From Xenorhabdus budapestensis (lineage in GTDB: Bacteria; Pseudomonadota; Gammaproteobacteria; Enterobacterales; Enterobacteriaceae), in assembly GCF_002632465.1 (NCBI RefSeq), contig NZ_NIBS01000003.1:58202-110799 (forward strand): a DNA stretch of 52,598 nt, read 5' to 3'. The translations under genes and the position numbers were made by a program. Within the stretch, counting starts at the first letter, position 1; each line of letters opens with the position of its first letter. Under the pieces are notes generated by a model that had not been told where the DNA came from, searched no databases, and was given only the letters and a program-made list of their open reading frames with translations. This document shows, in pieces, positions 45,455-52,598 of this stretch.

Positions 45455-46519
45455 ATGAATGAGTTGAAAAACGACCGCTATCTGCGCGCCTTATTACGTC
45501 AGCCTGTTGATATTACACCAGTATGGATGATGCGTCAGGCAGGACGCTATTTACCTGAATATAAAGCTACGCGTCAGGAGGCGGGGGATTTCATCTCGTT
45601 ATGCAAAAATACTGAGTTGGCTTGCGAAGTTACGCTCCAGCCCCTGCGACGTTTTCCATTGGATGCGGCGATCCTGTTTTCTGATATCTTGACTATCCCC
45701 GATGCAATGGGATTGGGGCTCTATTTTGAAGCAGGCGAAGGGCCGCGTTTTCAATTTCCGATCCTTAATCATGCCGATGTGGAAAAGTTGCCGGTCCCCG
45801 ATCCAGAGATGGAGCTAGGTTATGTGATGGATGCTGTTCGAGCGATCCGCAAGGCGCTAGCAGGACAAGTTCCTCTGATCGGTTTTTCTGGTAGCCCTTG
45901 GACGCTGGCGACTTATATGGTCGAAGGGGGAAGCAGTAAGGCATTTACTAAGATCAAAGCCATGATGTATGCTGAGCCCGCGACATTGCATCTACTGCTG
46001 GATAAATTGGCAAACAGCGTTATTCTATATCTGAACGCGCAAATTAAAGCTGGTGCTCAATCTGTCATGATTTTCGATACTTGGGGTGGTGTGTTATCTC
46101 AGCGTGATTATCAGGAATTTTCGTTGCAATATATGCATAAAATTGTCGATGGATTGATCCGTGAACATGAAGGCCGCCGTGTACCTGTGACTCTGTTTAC
46201 AAAAGGCGGCGGGCAGTGGCTTGAAGCGATGGCAGCAACAGGTTGTGATGCCCTTGGGCTGGATTGGACAACGAATATTGCTGACGCCCGCCGCCGTGTC
46301 GGGGATAAAGTTGCTTTACAAGGTAATATGGATCCATCCATGCTGTATGCCGCGCCAGCGCGAATTGAACAAGAAGTTTCGACTATCCTACAGGACTTTG
46401 GTGCAGGCAGCGGGCATGTTTTCAATCTGGGGCATGGGATCCATCAGGATGTTCCGCCAGAACATGCAGGGGCTTTTGTCGAAGCAGTGCACAGACTTTC
46501 AGTAAAATATCATCAATAG
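45455..46519 (+). CDS. hemE: Uroporphyrinogen decarboxylase HemE
   Basis: HemE converts uroporphyrinogen III to coproporphyrinogen III in haem synthesis. The 354-residue protein is the E. coli length. The N-terminal signature [16 protein letters not shown] carries the conserved arginine. [17 protein letters not shown] and [10 protein letters not shown] are also family marks. It starts with ATG 45455 after AAGGGAGCTT. It heads hemE-nfi-yjaG; the upstream gap contains a short hairpin (GGAAG ... CTTCC, about 45390-45406). I could not define a promoter. Confidence 0.98.
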   Translation: MNELKNDRYLRALLRQPVDITPVWMMRQAGRYLPEYKATRQEAGDFISLCKNTELACEVTLQPLRRFPLDAAILFSDILTIPDAMGLGLYFEAGEGPRFQFPILNHADVEKLPVPDPEMELGYVMDAVRAIRKALAGQVPLIGFSGSPWTLATYMVEGGSSKAFTKIKAMMYAEPATLHLLLDKLANSVILYLNAQIKAGAQSVMIFDTWGGVLSQRDYQEFSLQYMHKIVDGLIREHEGRRVPVTLFTKGGGQWLEAMAATGCDALGLDWTTNIADARRRVGDKVALQGNMDPSMLYAAPARIEQEVSTILQDFGAGSGHVFNLGHGIHQDVPPEHAGAFVEAVHRLSVKYHQ

Positions 46520-46522
46520 CCT

Positions 46523-47200
46523 ATGATTGATACGAAGGCATTACGTCAGGAACAGATAGAAAAAGCACGGCAGGTTATCCGCCATGATGCTTTTTCTGCG
46601 TCTTTTGTACCGGAGTTCATTGCGGGTGCGGACGTTGGGTTTGAAGAAAACGGTACGATAACCCGTGCCGCCATTGCTATCTTGCATTATCCCACCCTTA
46701 AACTGGTAGAATATCAAATCGCGAGGGTAGAAACTGTACTCCCCTATATTCCCGGCTTACTCTCATTTCGTGAATATCCAGCATTGCTTGCAGCGTGGAA
46801 TAAGCTAAATCTACGACCTAATCTGGTGATGGTTGATGGTCAGGGTATTGCCCATCCGAGACGTCTGGGGGTTGCCAGCCATTTTGGCTTGCTGGTGGAT
46901 GTTCCGACAATCGGGATCGCTAAAAGTCGCTTATGTGGTGAGCATGAGCTTGTGGGTGAGGCATTGGGTAGTAGTCAGCCGTTGATCGATCATGGTGAAC
47001 AGATTGGTCTCGTATGGCGGAGTAAAAAAAGATGTAATCCACTCTATATTTCCATCGGTCATAAGATCAGTATTAAGAGTGCCATCTACTGGGTTGAGCA
47101 TTGTATGAAAGGATATAAACTGCCTGAACCGACCCGTTGGGCTGATGGAATTGCTTCAAATAGACCGTTTTTTAAGCAAACAATGCAGAAAAATCTATAA
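46523..47200 (+). CDS. nfi: Endonuclease V
   Basis: Endonuclease V cuts DNA next to hypoxanthine and other deaminated bases for repair. The 225-residue protein (E. coli 223) has the catalytic stretches FIAGADVGF (Asp), [19 protein letters not shown] and [14 protein letters not shown]. It starts 3 bases after hemE and is almost certainly co-transcribed with it, the conserved enterobacterial arrangement. Confidence 0.97.
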   Translation: MIDTKALRQEQIEKARQVIRHDAFSASFVPEFIAGADVGFEENGTITRAAIAILHYPTLKLVEYQIARVETVLPYIPGLLSFREYPALLAAWNKLNLRPNLVMVDGQGIAHPRRLGVASHFGLLVDVPTIGIAKSRLCGEHELVGEALGSSQPLIDHGEQIGLVWRSKKRCNPLYISIGHKISIKSAIYWVEHCMKGYKLPEPTRWADGIASNRPFFKQTMQKNL

Positions 47201-47276
47201 TTGAGGCGGAAATATGTGGATATTCTTGATTTTCAGGTAAACTTCGGCGCAAATTAAGCATCATGAGTAACAGCTA

Positions 47277-47864
47277 ATGTTAAGAAACCCGATCCACCTG
47301 AGGTTGGAGAAACTTGAAAGTTGGCAACATTTGACTTTTATGGCTAGTCTATGTGAGCGGATGTATCCAAACTATCAAGCATTTTGTCGCCAAACTGAGT
47401 TTGCAGATCCTGCGCAATATCGTTGTATTCTCGATCTGGTTTGGGAGACATTAGTTGTCAAAGACGCAAAAGTAAATTTTGATAATCAGCTGGAAAAACT
47501 GGAAACCATTATCCCATCAGCAGATGGCTATGATATTTATGGTGTGTATCCAGCAATTGATGCGTGTATTGCATTAGGTGAAGTCATTCATTCGCGTTTG
47601 AGTGGTTCAACGTTAGAGCATGCAATAGCCGTCAGTGAAATATCCATCCGTACTGTCGCCATGCTGGAAATGACTCAAGCTGGTAAAGAAATGACAGAGG
47701 ATGAATTAAAGGCATTGCCTGCCATTGAAGAAGAATGGGATATTCAATGGGAGATTTACCGTTTATTGGCGAACTGCGAAGAACGGGACATAGAATTAAT
47801 TAAAGGATTAAAGGCTGATCTCCGTGAGTGCGGGGTCAGCAATATCGGCATAAATTTGGAGTGA
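47277..47864 (+). CDS. yjaG: DUF416 family protein YjaG
   Basis: A 195-residue cytoplasmic protein of DUF416, function unknown. It matches E. coli YjaG in length and position (between nfi and hupA). Conserved-looking parts are FMASLCERMYPNYQAFC and the acidic YGVYPAIDACIALGEVIHSR region. No signal peptide or membrane segment. Confidence 0.92.
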   Translation: MLRNPIHLRLEKLESWQHLTFMASLCERMYPNYQAFCRQTEFADPAQYRCILDLVWETLVVKDAKVNFDNQLEKLETIIPSADGYDIYGVYPAIDACIALGEVIHSRLSGSTLEHAIAVSEISIRTVAMLEMTQAGKEMTEDELKALPAIEEEWDIQWEIYRLLANCEERDIELIKGLKADLRECGVSNIGINLE

Positions 47865-48051
47865 TAAGTCATAAAACGTGACTTAGTGCTTGAATTGCCG
47901 GATTTAAAGACTTCACATTTGCCCTCACTCTGTTCTACATTGAGGGCGAAAAGAAGTGGCTATCGGTGCGTGTATGCAGGGGTGCTGTCAAATCGGCATA
48001 TCCGTCGCACTCGATGCTTTGCAAACGATAAACACACTGTAAGGATAATCT

Positions 48052-48324
48052 ATGAATAAGACTGAATTAGTTGATGCAATCGCAGCAGGTGCTGATCTGA
48101 CCAAAACTCAGGCTAAAGCTGCCCTGGAATCAACTTTGAATGCAATCACTGAATCTCTGAAAAATGGTGATGCAGTGCAACTGGTTGGCTTTGGTACTTT
48201 CAAAGTTAATCATCGTGCAGAGCGTACTGGTCGTAACCCACAGACTGGTAAAGAAATCAAAATTGCAGCAGCAAACGTACCTGCTTTCTCTGCTGGTAAA
48301 GCACTAAAAGACGCAGTTAAGTAA
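48052..48324 (+). CDS. hupA: DNA-binding protein HU-alpha
   Basis: HU is an abundant nucleoid protein that bends DNA as a dimer. The 90-residue protein has the length and sequence of E. coli HU-alpha ([20 protein letters not shown]), including the DNA-intercalating arm with [10 protein letters not shown]. The 187-base gap upstream should hold its promoters. A TAAGGATAAT ribosome binding site precedes the ATG. Confidence 0.98.
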   Translation: MNKTELVDAIAAGADLTKTQAKAALESTLNAITESLKNGDAVQLVGFGTFKVNHRAERTGRNPQTGKEIKIAAANVPAFSAGKALKDAVK

Positions 48325-48329
48325 TCGTA

Positions 48330-49028
48330 TTGCGAAAAAAGAAGAGAGAGGGGAGTTCAGCGCCCCTTTTGTTGACGCTACAGGGGCTGCTAGCATTGGG
48401 GGTTATCTCATTGCTCAGCGCCTGTTCAGTTCAACCAAAAACTCCAATTTTCAGCGCCAGTGGTTTCATTGCCGATGGTGGTGTTATCCGCTTATGGCGC
48501 TTGAATGATCAAAACAGTAAACCTCAAGTTATTATGAGTGTTTTCAGTCCTTACCATCATAAAAATACCACTGTCTCTTTCTATGAGTACCGCCGAGGAA
48601 ATTTGTGGCAAGTGCGTCGTAATGTACTCAATAATCATCCGACAGAAGAGCTCTTGCGGTTGGATAGAGAGGACAACGTTATTTTTATGCAGCGCCAGTT
48701 TGATGGCCGACGTGAACAACTCTCCAATGATGACATTATTAGCTTGCAGTTTGGTGCTAAGCGGACAGAGGAAATCAGCGATGCTTTAATTGCAGGAGAA
48801 GTTAAATTGGTTCAGGGACATTGGCAGAATGGTGAAGTGACTACTTGTACGGGGAAAAAATTATTTATTGAGTTTGAGCCTCAGGATCGGGTATGGCTCG
48901 AAGAAAGGCACAAGAATAGCTATGGTACACTCACAATTGCATGGTTGGAAGCGCCAGCAGGGAGGCAGTTATTACTGGTCGCCAATGATGATTTTTGTCG
49001 CTGGGAGCCGACGAAAGATAAGTTGTAA
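48330..49028 (+). CDS. yjaH: DUF1481 lipoprotein YjaH
   Basis: A 232-residue probable lipoprotein of DUF1481, function unknown; it matches E. coli YjaH in position and in its C-terminal end (LLLVANDDFCRWEP). A lipobox is visible (LLSACS, Cys near residue 32). The only upstream start in frame is TTG 48330, five bases after the hupA stop, so it may depend on translational coupling to hupA; the start is the least certain part. Confidence 0.85.
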   Translation: MRKKKREGSSAPLLLTLQGLLALGVISLLSACSVQPKTPIFSASGFIADGGVIRLWRLNDQNSKPQVIMSVFSPYHHKNTTVSFYEYRRGNLWQVRRNVLNNHPTEELLRLDREDNVIFMQRQFDGRREQLSNDDIISLQFGAKRTEEISDALIAGEVKLVQGHWQNGEVTTCTGKKLFIEFEPQDRVWLEERHKNSYGTLTIAWLEAPAGRQLLLVANDDFCRWEPTKDKL

Positions 49029-49062
49029 GCCTGTATTCGCCAGCTCTTCATTTCCGACTATT

Positions 49063-50361
49063 TTATTTCAGACGCGCAATGGCGCGATAACCAATGTCTT
49101 TCCGATAAAAACAACCTTCCCAGCTAATCTTTTCAGCTTTCAAGTAAGCTTTTTTTTGTGCTTCTGCAATATTGCCACCCAATGCCGTAACACATAAAAC
49201 GCGGCCACCTGCGGTTACTACCTCTGTATCCTTGAAAGCCGTTCCCGCGTGGAAAACTTTTTCATCAGATTGAGTTTCGTTGAATGGCGCTTCTTGATTC
49301 AGGCCAGTGATCACATCACCTTTGGTATAATCAGCCGGATAGCCATTTGCCGCTAACACTACACCCAGCGCAGAGCGGGCATCCCATTCGGATATTTTGC
49401 CATCTAACTGGCCTTTTGCTCCAGCGAGACACAGTTCGACCAAATCAGAGCGCAAGCGCATCATAATTGGTTGGGTTTCAGGATCACCAAAGCGGCAGTT
49501 AAATTCGATGACTTTCGGCTCGCCTTGTTTATCAATCATCAAACCTGCATAGAGAAAGCCGACATAGGTATGTCCTTCCGCAGCCATACCTTCTACTGTC
49601 GGATAAATGATTTTCTCCAGCACACGCTGGTGGATCTCATCATTTATAACTGGTGCTGGAGAGTATGCGCCCATTCCGCCAGTATTTGGTCCAGTGTCTC
49701 CATCACCGACCCGTTTGTGATCCTGGCTGGTTGCCATGGGAACCACATTTTTACCATCTACCATGACAATAAAACTGGCCTCTTCTCCGTCCAGAAATTC
49801 TTCAATGACAATCCGATGCCCTGCATCACCAAATGCATTGCCCGCCAGCATATCTTTAATAGCGTTTTGAGCCTCTTCCATCGTCATGGCGACAACCACT
49901 CCTTTACCTGCTGCCAGACCATCGGCCTTAATGACAATAGGTGCTCCAATTTTTTCTAAATAGGCGAGAGCGGGTTCAACTTCTGTGAAATTTTGGTAAG
50001 CCGCTGTCGGTATATGGTGACGTGCGAGAAAATCTTTGGTAAAAGCCTTAGAACCTTCCAGTTGGGCGGCTGCCTTAGTCGGGCCAAAGATTGTCAGCCC
50101 TGCCTGTTGAAAAGCATCAACCACACCGATAACCAGAGGGGCTTCTGGCCCTACAATAGTGAGAGCAATATCATGGCTTTGAGCAAAGGCCAATAAACCA
50201 TCAATATCTGTTGCGGCAATATCTACATTTTTTAGATTCACTTCCAATGCTGTTCCAGCGTTACCCGGTGCGACATAAACTTGACTTGCCAGCGGAGATT
50301 GAGCTGCTTTCCACGCCAGTGCATGTTCCCTTCCGCCACTACCAATAATCAGTATATTCAT
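49063..50361 (-). CDS. purD: Phosphoribosylamine-glycine ligase PurD
   Basis: PurD makes glycinamide ribonucleotide, the second step of purine synthesis. The 432-residue ATP-grasp protein (E. coli 429) starts MNILIIGSGGREHALAWKAA. Conserved stretches include PIVIKADGLAAGKGVVVAM, GPNTGGMGAYSPAPV and EFNCRFGDPETQPIMMRL. It lies 30 bases after purH in the purHD operon and faces yjaH tail to tail. Confidence 0.98.
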   Translation of the reverse strand: MNILIIGSGGREHALAWKAAQSPLASQVYVAPGNAGTALEVNLKNVDIAATDIDGLLAFAQSHDIALTIVGPEAPLVIGVVDAFQQAGLTIFGPTKAAAQLEGSKAFTKDFLARHHIPTAAYQNFTEVEPALAYLEKIGAPIVIKADGLAAGKGVVVAMTMEEAQNAIKDMLAGNAFGDAGHRIVIEEFLDGEEASFIVMVDGKNVVPMATSQDHKRVGDGDTGPNTGGMGAYSPAPVINDEIHQRVLEKIIYPTVEGMAAEGHTYVGFLYAGLMIDKQGEPKVIEFNCRFGDPETQPIMMRLRSDLVELCLAGAKGQLDGKISEWDARSALGVVLAANGYPADYTKGDVITGLNQEAPFNETQSDEKVFHAGTAFKDTEVVTAGGRVLCVTALGGNIAEAQKKAYLKAEKISWEGCFYRKDIGYRAIARLK

Positions 50362-50391
50362 CAGGTTTTCCTATTATAAAGCTGAGATAGG

Positions 50392-51981
50392 TTAATGGCG
50401 GAAATGACGCATGCCGGTAAAAATCATGGCGATGCCATGCTCATCAGCAGCAGCAATCACTTCATCATCACGTATAGAGCCGCCTGGTTGGATCACACAA
50501 CTCACTCCCACGGCTGCGGCAGCATCAATACCATCTCGGAACGGGAAAAAAGCATCAGAAGCCATAGCACATTCCTGAACTTCCAGCCCTTCATCGGCTG
50601 CCTTAATTCCTGCGATCTTAGCTGAATAAACACGGCTCATCTGGCCTGCACCAATACCGATTGTCATATTATCTTTGGCATAAACAATGGCATTAGATTT
50701 AACAAACTTAGCTACTTTCCAGCAGAATAGCGCATCCTGCATTTCTTGTTCTGTTGGTTGACGTTTAGAAACTACCCGTAATTGAGCTTCTGTTACCATG
50801 CCTAAATCACGATCCTGTACCAATAAACCACCATTGACGCGTTTGAAATCTAACCCGGCAGCGGGTGAATACCATTCTCCGCAGGCCAGAACGCGGACAT
50901 TTTGTTTGGTTGCCAGAATTGGTAAGGCTGCTTCATTAATAGTAGGTGCAATGATGACTTCAACAAACTGACGCTCAATGATGGTTCTGGCAGTATCTGC
51001 ATCCAGTGCACGGTTAAAGGCAATAATTCCACCAAATGCTGAGGTAGGATCAGTTGTGAATGCACGATCATAAGCTGTACGGATATCAGTTCCAATCGCA
51101 ACGCCACAAGGATTGGCATGTTTGACAATCACGCAAGCAGGTTCGGAGAAGGTTTTCACACACTCCAAAGCGGCATCAGTATCTGCGATATTATTGTAAG
51201 AAAGTGCTTTGCCTTGTAGTTGTGTGGCTGTAGCAATAGAAGCTTCTTCTATATTCTCTTCTATATAGAAAGCAGCATCCTGATGACTATTTTCACCATA
51301 ACGCATATCTTGCTTCTTGATGAAGTTCAGATTTAGCGTACGAGGGAATTTACCTGACGGTTGGTCGGATTCATCGTGATAAGCAGGAACCAGTTTGCCA
51401 AAATAGTTGGCGATCATGCTGTCATAAGCGGCTGTGTGTTCAAATGCCTTAATAGCCAGATCGAAGCGGGTTGATTGGGTCAGAGAATTCTGATGGTTAT
51501 CCATTTCCTCTATAATCTTGTTGTAATCTTGGCAATTAACAACAATTGCGACATCTTTATGGTTCTTGGCAGCGGAGCGAACCATGGTCGGGCCGCCAAT
51601 ATCGATATTCTCCACCGCATCTTCCAGAGAGCAATCCGGCTTCGCGACGGTTTGTGCGAAAGGGTAAAGATTGACGACTACCATATTAATCGGCGTAATC
51701 TGGTGTTGTTCCATCACTGCATCATCTTGTCCACGTCGACCAAGAATGCCGCCATGTACTTTAGGATGAAGTGTTTTCACTCGTCCATCCATCATTTCAG
51801 GAAAACCAGTATAGTCGGAAACTTCAGTAACATTTAGACCTGCTTCGGCCAGCAGATGTGCTGTTCCCCCTGTTGAAAGCAGTTCGACACCGCGATTGGA
51901 TAAGGCCTTAGCAAATTCAACAATACCCGCTTTGTCAGAAACACTCAGCAGGGCACGACGGATTGGACGAAGCTGTTGCAT
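50392..51981 (-). CDS. purH: Bifunctional AICAR transformylase / IMP cyclohydrolase PurH
   Basis: PurH performs the last two steps of IMP synthesis. The start at 51981 ([17 protein letters not shown]) gives 529 residues, the E. coli length; an upstream start at 52011 adds residues not in the family. The IMP cyclohydrolase domain occupies about 1-200 ([33 protein letters not shown]). The transformylase domain follows, with [15 protein letters not shown] and [12 protein letters not shown]. It is controlled by a PurR operator 80 bases upstream. Confidence 0.98.
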   Translation of the reverse strand: MQQLRPIRRALLSVSDKAGIVEFAKALSNRGVELLSTGGTAHLLAEAGLNVTEVSDYTGFPEMMDGRVKTLHPKVHGGILGRRGQDDAVMEQHQITPINMVVVNLYPFAQTVAKPDCSLEDAVENIDIGGPTMVRSAAKNHKDVAIVVNCQDYNKIIEEMDNHQNSLTQSTRFDLAIKAFEHTAAYDSMIANYFGKLVPAYHDESDQPSGKFPRTLNLNFIKKQDMRYGENSHQDAAFYIEENIEEASIATATQLQGKALSYNNIADTDAALECVKTFSEPACVIVKHANPCGVAIGTDIRTAYDRAFTTDPTSAFGGIIAFNRALDADTARTIIERQFVEVIIAPTINEAALPILATKQNVRVLACGEWYSPAAGLDFKRVNGGLLVQDRDLGMVTEAQLRVVSKRQPTEQEMQDALFCWKVAKFVKSNAIVYAKDNMTIGIGAGQMSRVYSAKIAGIKAADEGLEVQECAMASDAFFPFRDGIDAAAAVGVSCVIQPGGSIRDDEVIAAADEHGIAMIFTGMRHFRH

Positions 51982-52061
51982 TGGTGTGATCCCTTGGATT
52001 TCATCAAACAAGAATGTGTTATTGAAAAAATTATGTGGTAATTTTTTCTGTTATGATTGTA

Positions 52062-52077
52062 ACGCAAACGTTTGCGC
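52062..52077. promoter_or_regulatory. PurR operator of purHD
   Basis: ACGCAAACGTTTGCGC matches the PurR consensus ACGCAAACGTTTGCGT at 15 of 16 positions. On the minus strand it directly precedes a possible -10 element (TACAAT, 52061-52056), so bound PurR would block the purH promoter. Confidence 0.93.
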
Positions 52078-52193
52078 GATGCCCGATAAATTTTATCGAA
52101 ATACCCATCTGTTAATAACTTGTGTGTAACTTCGTATAAGTCGAGGTTTTGCTGTGTAATTCAGCAAATGATAATTTTTTTTCAAAAAAACTA

Positions 52194-52221
52194 TTGTCAG
52201 CGCCGGAAAACGCCCTATAAT
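52194..52221 (+). promoter_or_regulatory. rRNA promoter P1
   Basis: TTGTCA at 52194-52199 and TATAAT at 52216-52221 with a 16-base spacer, followed by a GC-rich discriminator (GCGC). The A/T-rich tract at about 52164-52193 is the expected UP element. The sequence is very like E. coli rrn P1. Confidence 0.93.
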
Positions 52222-52293
52222 GCGCATCTGTTGTCACGATGAACACACAAATGAATCAGCGTGACAGGAGTTAAAAGCCGCGAAAATAAAGGC

Positions 52294-52321
52294 TTGACTC
52301 CGGAGGCGAAAAGCGTAAGAT
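52294..52321 (+). promoter_or_regulatory. rRNA promoter P2
   Basis: TTGACT at 52294-52299 and TAAGAT at 52316-52321 with a 16-base spacer, about 100 bases after P1, the normal P1-P2 distance. Confidence 0.8.
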
Positions 52322-52359
52322 ACGCAGCCTCGCAACCCGGAACGAACGTTCGGTTGCAC

Positions 52360-52371
52360 CGCTCTTTAACA
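52360..52371 (+). promoter_or_regulatory. rRNA boxA antitermination site
   Basis: CGCTCTTTAACA matches the boxA consensus TGCTCTTTAACA at 11 of 12 positions. It loads NusB-S10 and makes transcription of the rRNA operon resistant to Rho. Confidence 0.9.
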
Positions 52372-52517
52372 AGTTAATCAGACAATCTGTGTGGGCACTC
52401 GCAGGACACTATCGAAAAGCCGCAAGGCAAAAAAGATAAAAGTCTTGAAGAGTGACTGAACAGTTAATTCATTATGAACTAACAGCAGACAGTTTAATTC
52501 TTTGAGCAGCAAACTTT

Positions 52518-52598
52518 TAATTGAAGAGTTTGATCATGGCTCAGATTGAACGCTGGCGGCAGGCCTAACACATGCAAGTCGGGCGGCAGCGGGAGGAA
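52518..52598 (+). rRNA. rrs: 16S ribosomal RNA, 5' end (partial)
   Basis: The sequence from about 52518 begins like E. coli 16S rRNA (TTGAAGAGTTTGATCATGG, then CTCAGATTGAACGCTGGCGG) and runs off the window after 81 bases. The variable part just entered (GTCGGGCGGCAGCGGGAGGA) differs from E. coli. It fits a non-Escherichia enterobacterium and should identify the genus if searched. The operon lies downstream of purH, as rrnE does in E. coli. Confidence 0.97.

Noticed and set aside
52338-52358. Palindromic stretch (CGAACGTTCG) after rRNA P2 as a regulator site
   Set aside because: More simply explained as part of the usual structured rRNA leader before boxA.

Overview
The window looks like chromosome of a gamma-proteobacterium of the order Enterobacterales, most likely Morganellaceae and probably Xenorhabdus or a close relative such as Photorhabdus. 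This rests on near-identity of RpoB, RpoC and the ribosomal proteins to those of E. coli, on the tuf-secE-nusG-rplKAJL-rpoBC ... thiCEFSGH ... nudC ... hemE-nfi-yjaG-hupA-yjaH ... purD/purH-rrn gene order, on the fairly AT-rich base composition, and on the start of a 16S rRNA gene at the right edge. The genus is an inference; the order is well supported.

Layout. 1-12.95 kb: end of tuf, then secE-nusG, rplKA, rplJL and rpoBC, all on the plus strand, with the expected internal promoter, the L10 leader and the rplL-rpoB attenuator. 12.97-14.27 kb: an exported PgaB-like polysaccharide deacetylase with no E. coli counterpart at this position. 14.4-29.8 kb: a consolidated maltose regulon, with malM-lamB-malK on minus and malEFG on plus around a shared MalT/CRP control region, then malP-malQ on minus and malT on plus. 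E. coli keeps these genes at two distant loci. 29.9-34.9 kb: an accessory cluster (class III aminotransferase, zinc alcohol dehydrogenase, HAD phosphatase, MFS transporter, DUF1349 protein) preceded by a perfectly palindromic CRP site; this is the best candidate for an undescribed pathway. 34.97-40.9 kb: thiCEFSGH on minus, behind a TPP riboswitch.

41-45.4 kb: a HAD-IB hydrolase at the place where E. coli has rsd, then nudC, then an exported M3 peptidase (Dcp) bordered by inverted repeats on one side and by tandem repeats and an IS630-type transposase remnant on the other. 45.4-49 kb: hemE-nfi-yjaG, hupA and yjaH. 49-52 kb: purH-purD on minus with a PurR operator. 52.1 kb to the end: rRNA promoters P1 and P2, boxA, and the first 81 bases of 16S rRNA.

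Functionally, the window combines transcription/translation core genes, a complete maltodextrin uptake and breakdown system (outer-membrane pore, periplasmic binding protein, ABC importer, cytoplasmic enzymes, activator), thiazole and pyrimidine thiamine synthesis, and the last steps of IMP synthesis. The new biology is most likely in the CRP-linked accessory cluster, the deacetylase, and the remodelled dcp/IS630 junction. I saw no tRNA gene, CRISPR array, intact transposase or prophage gene.
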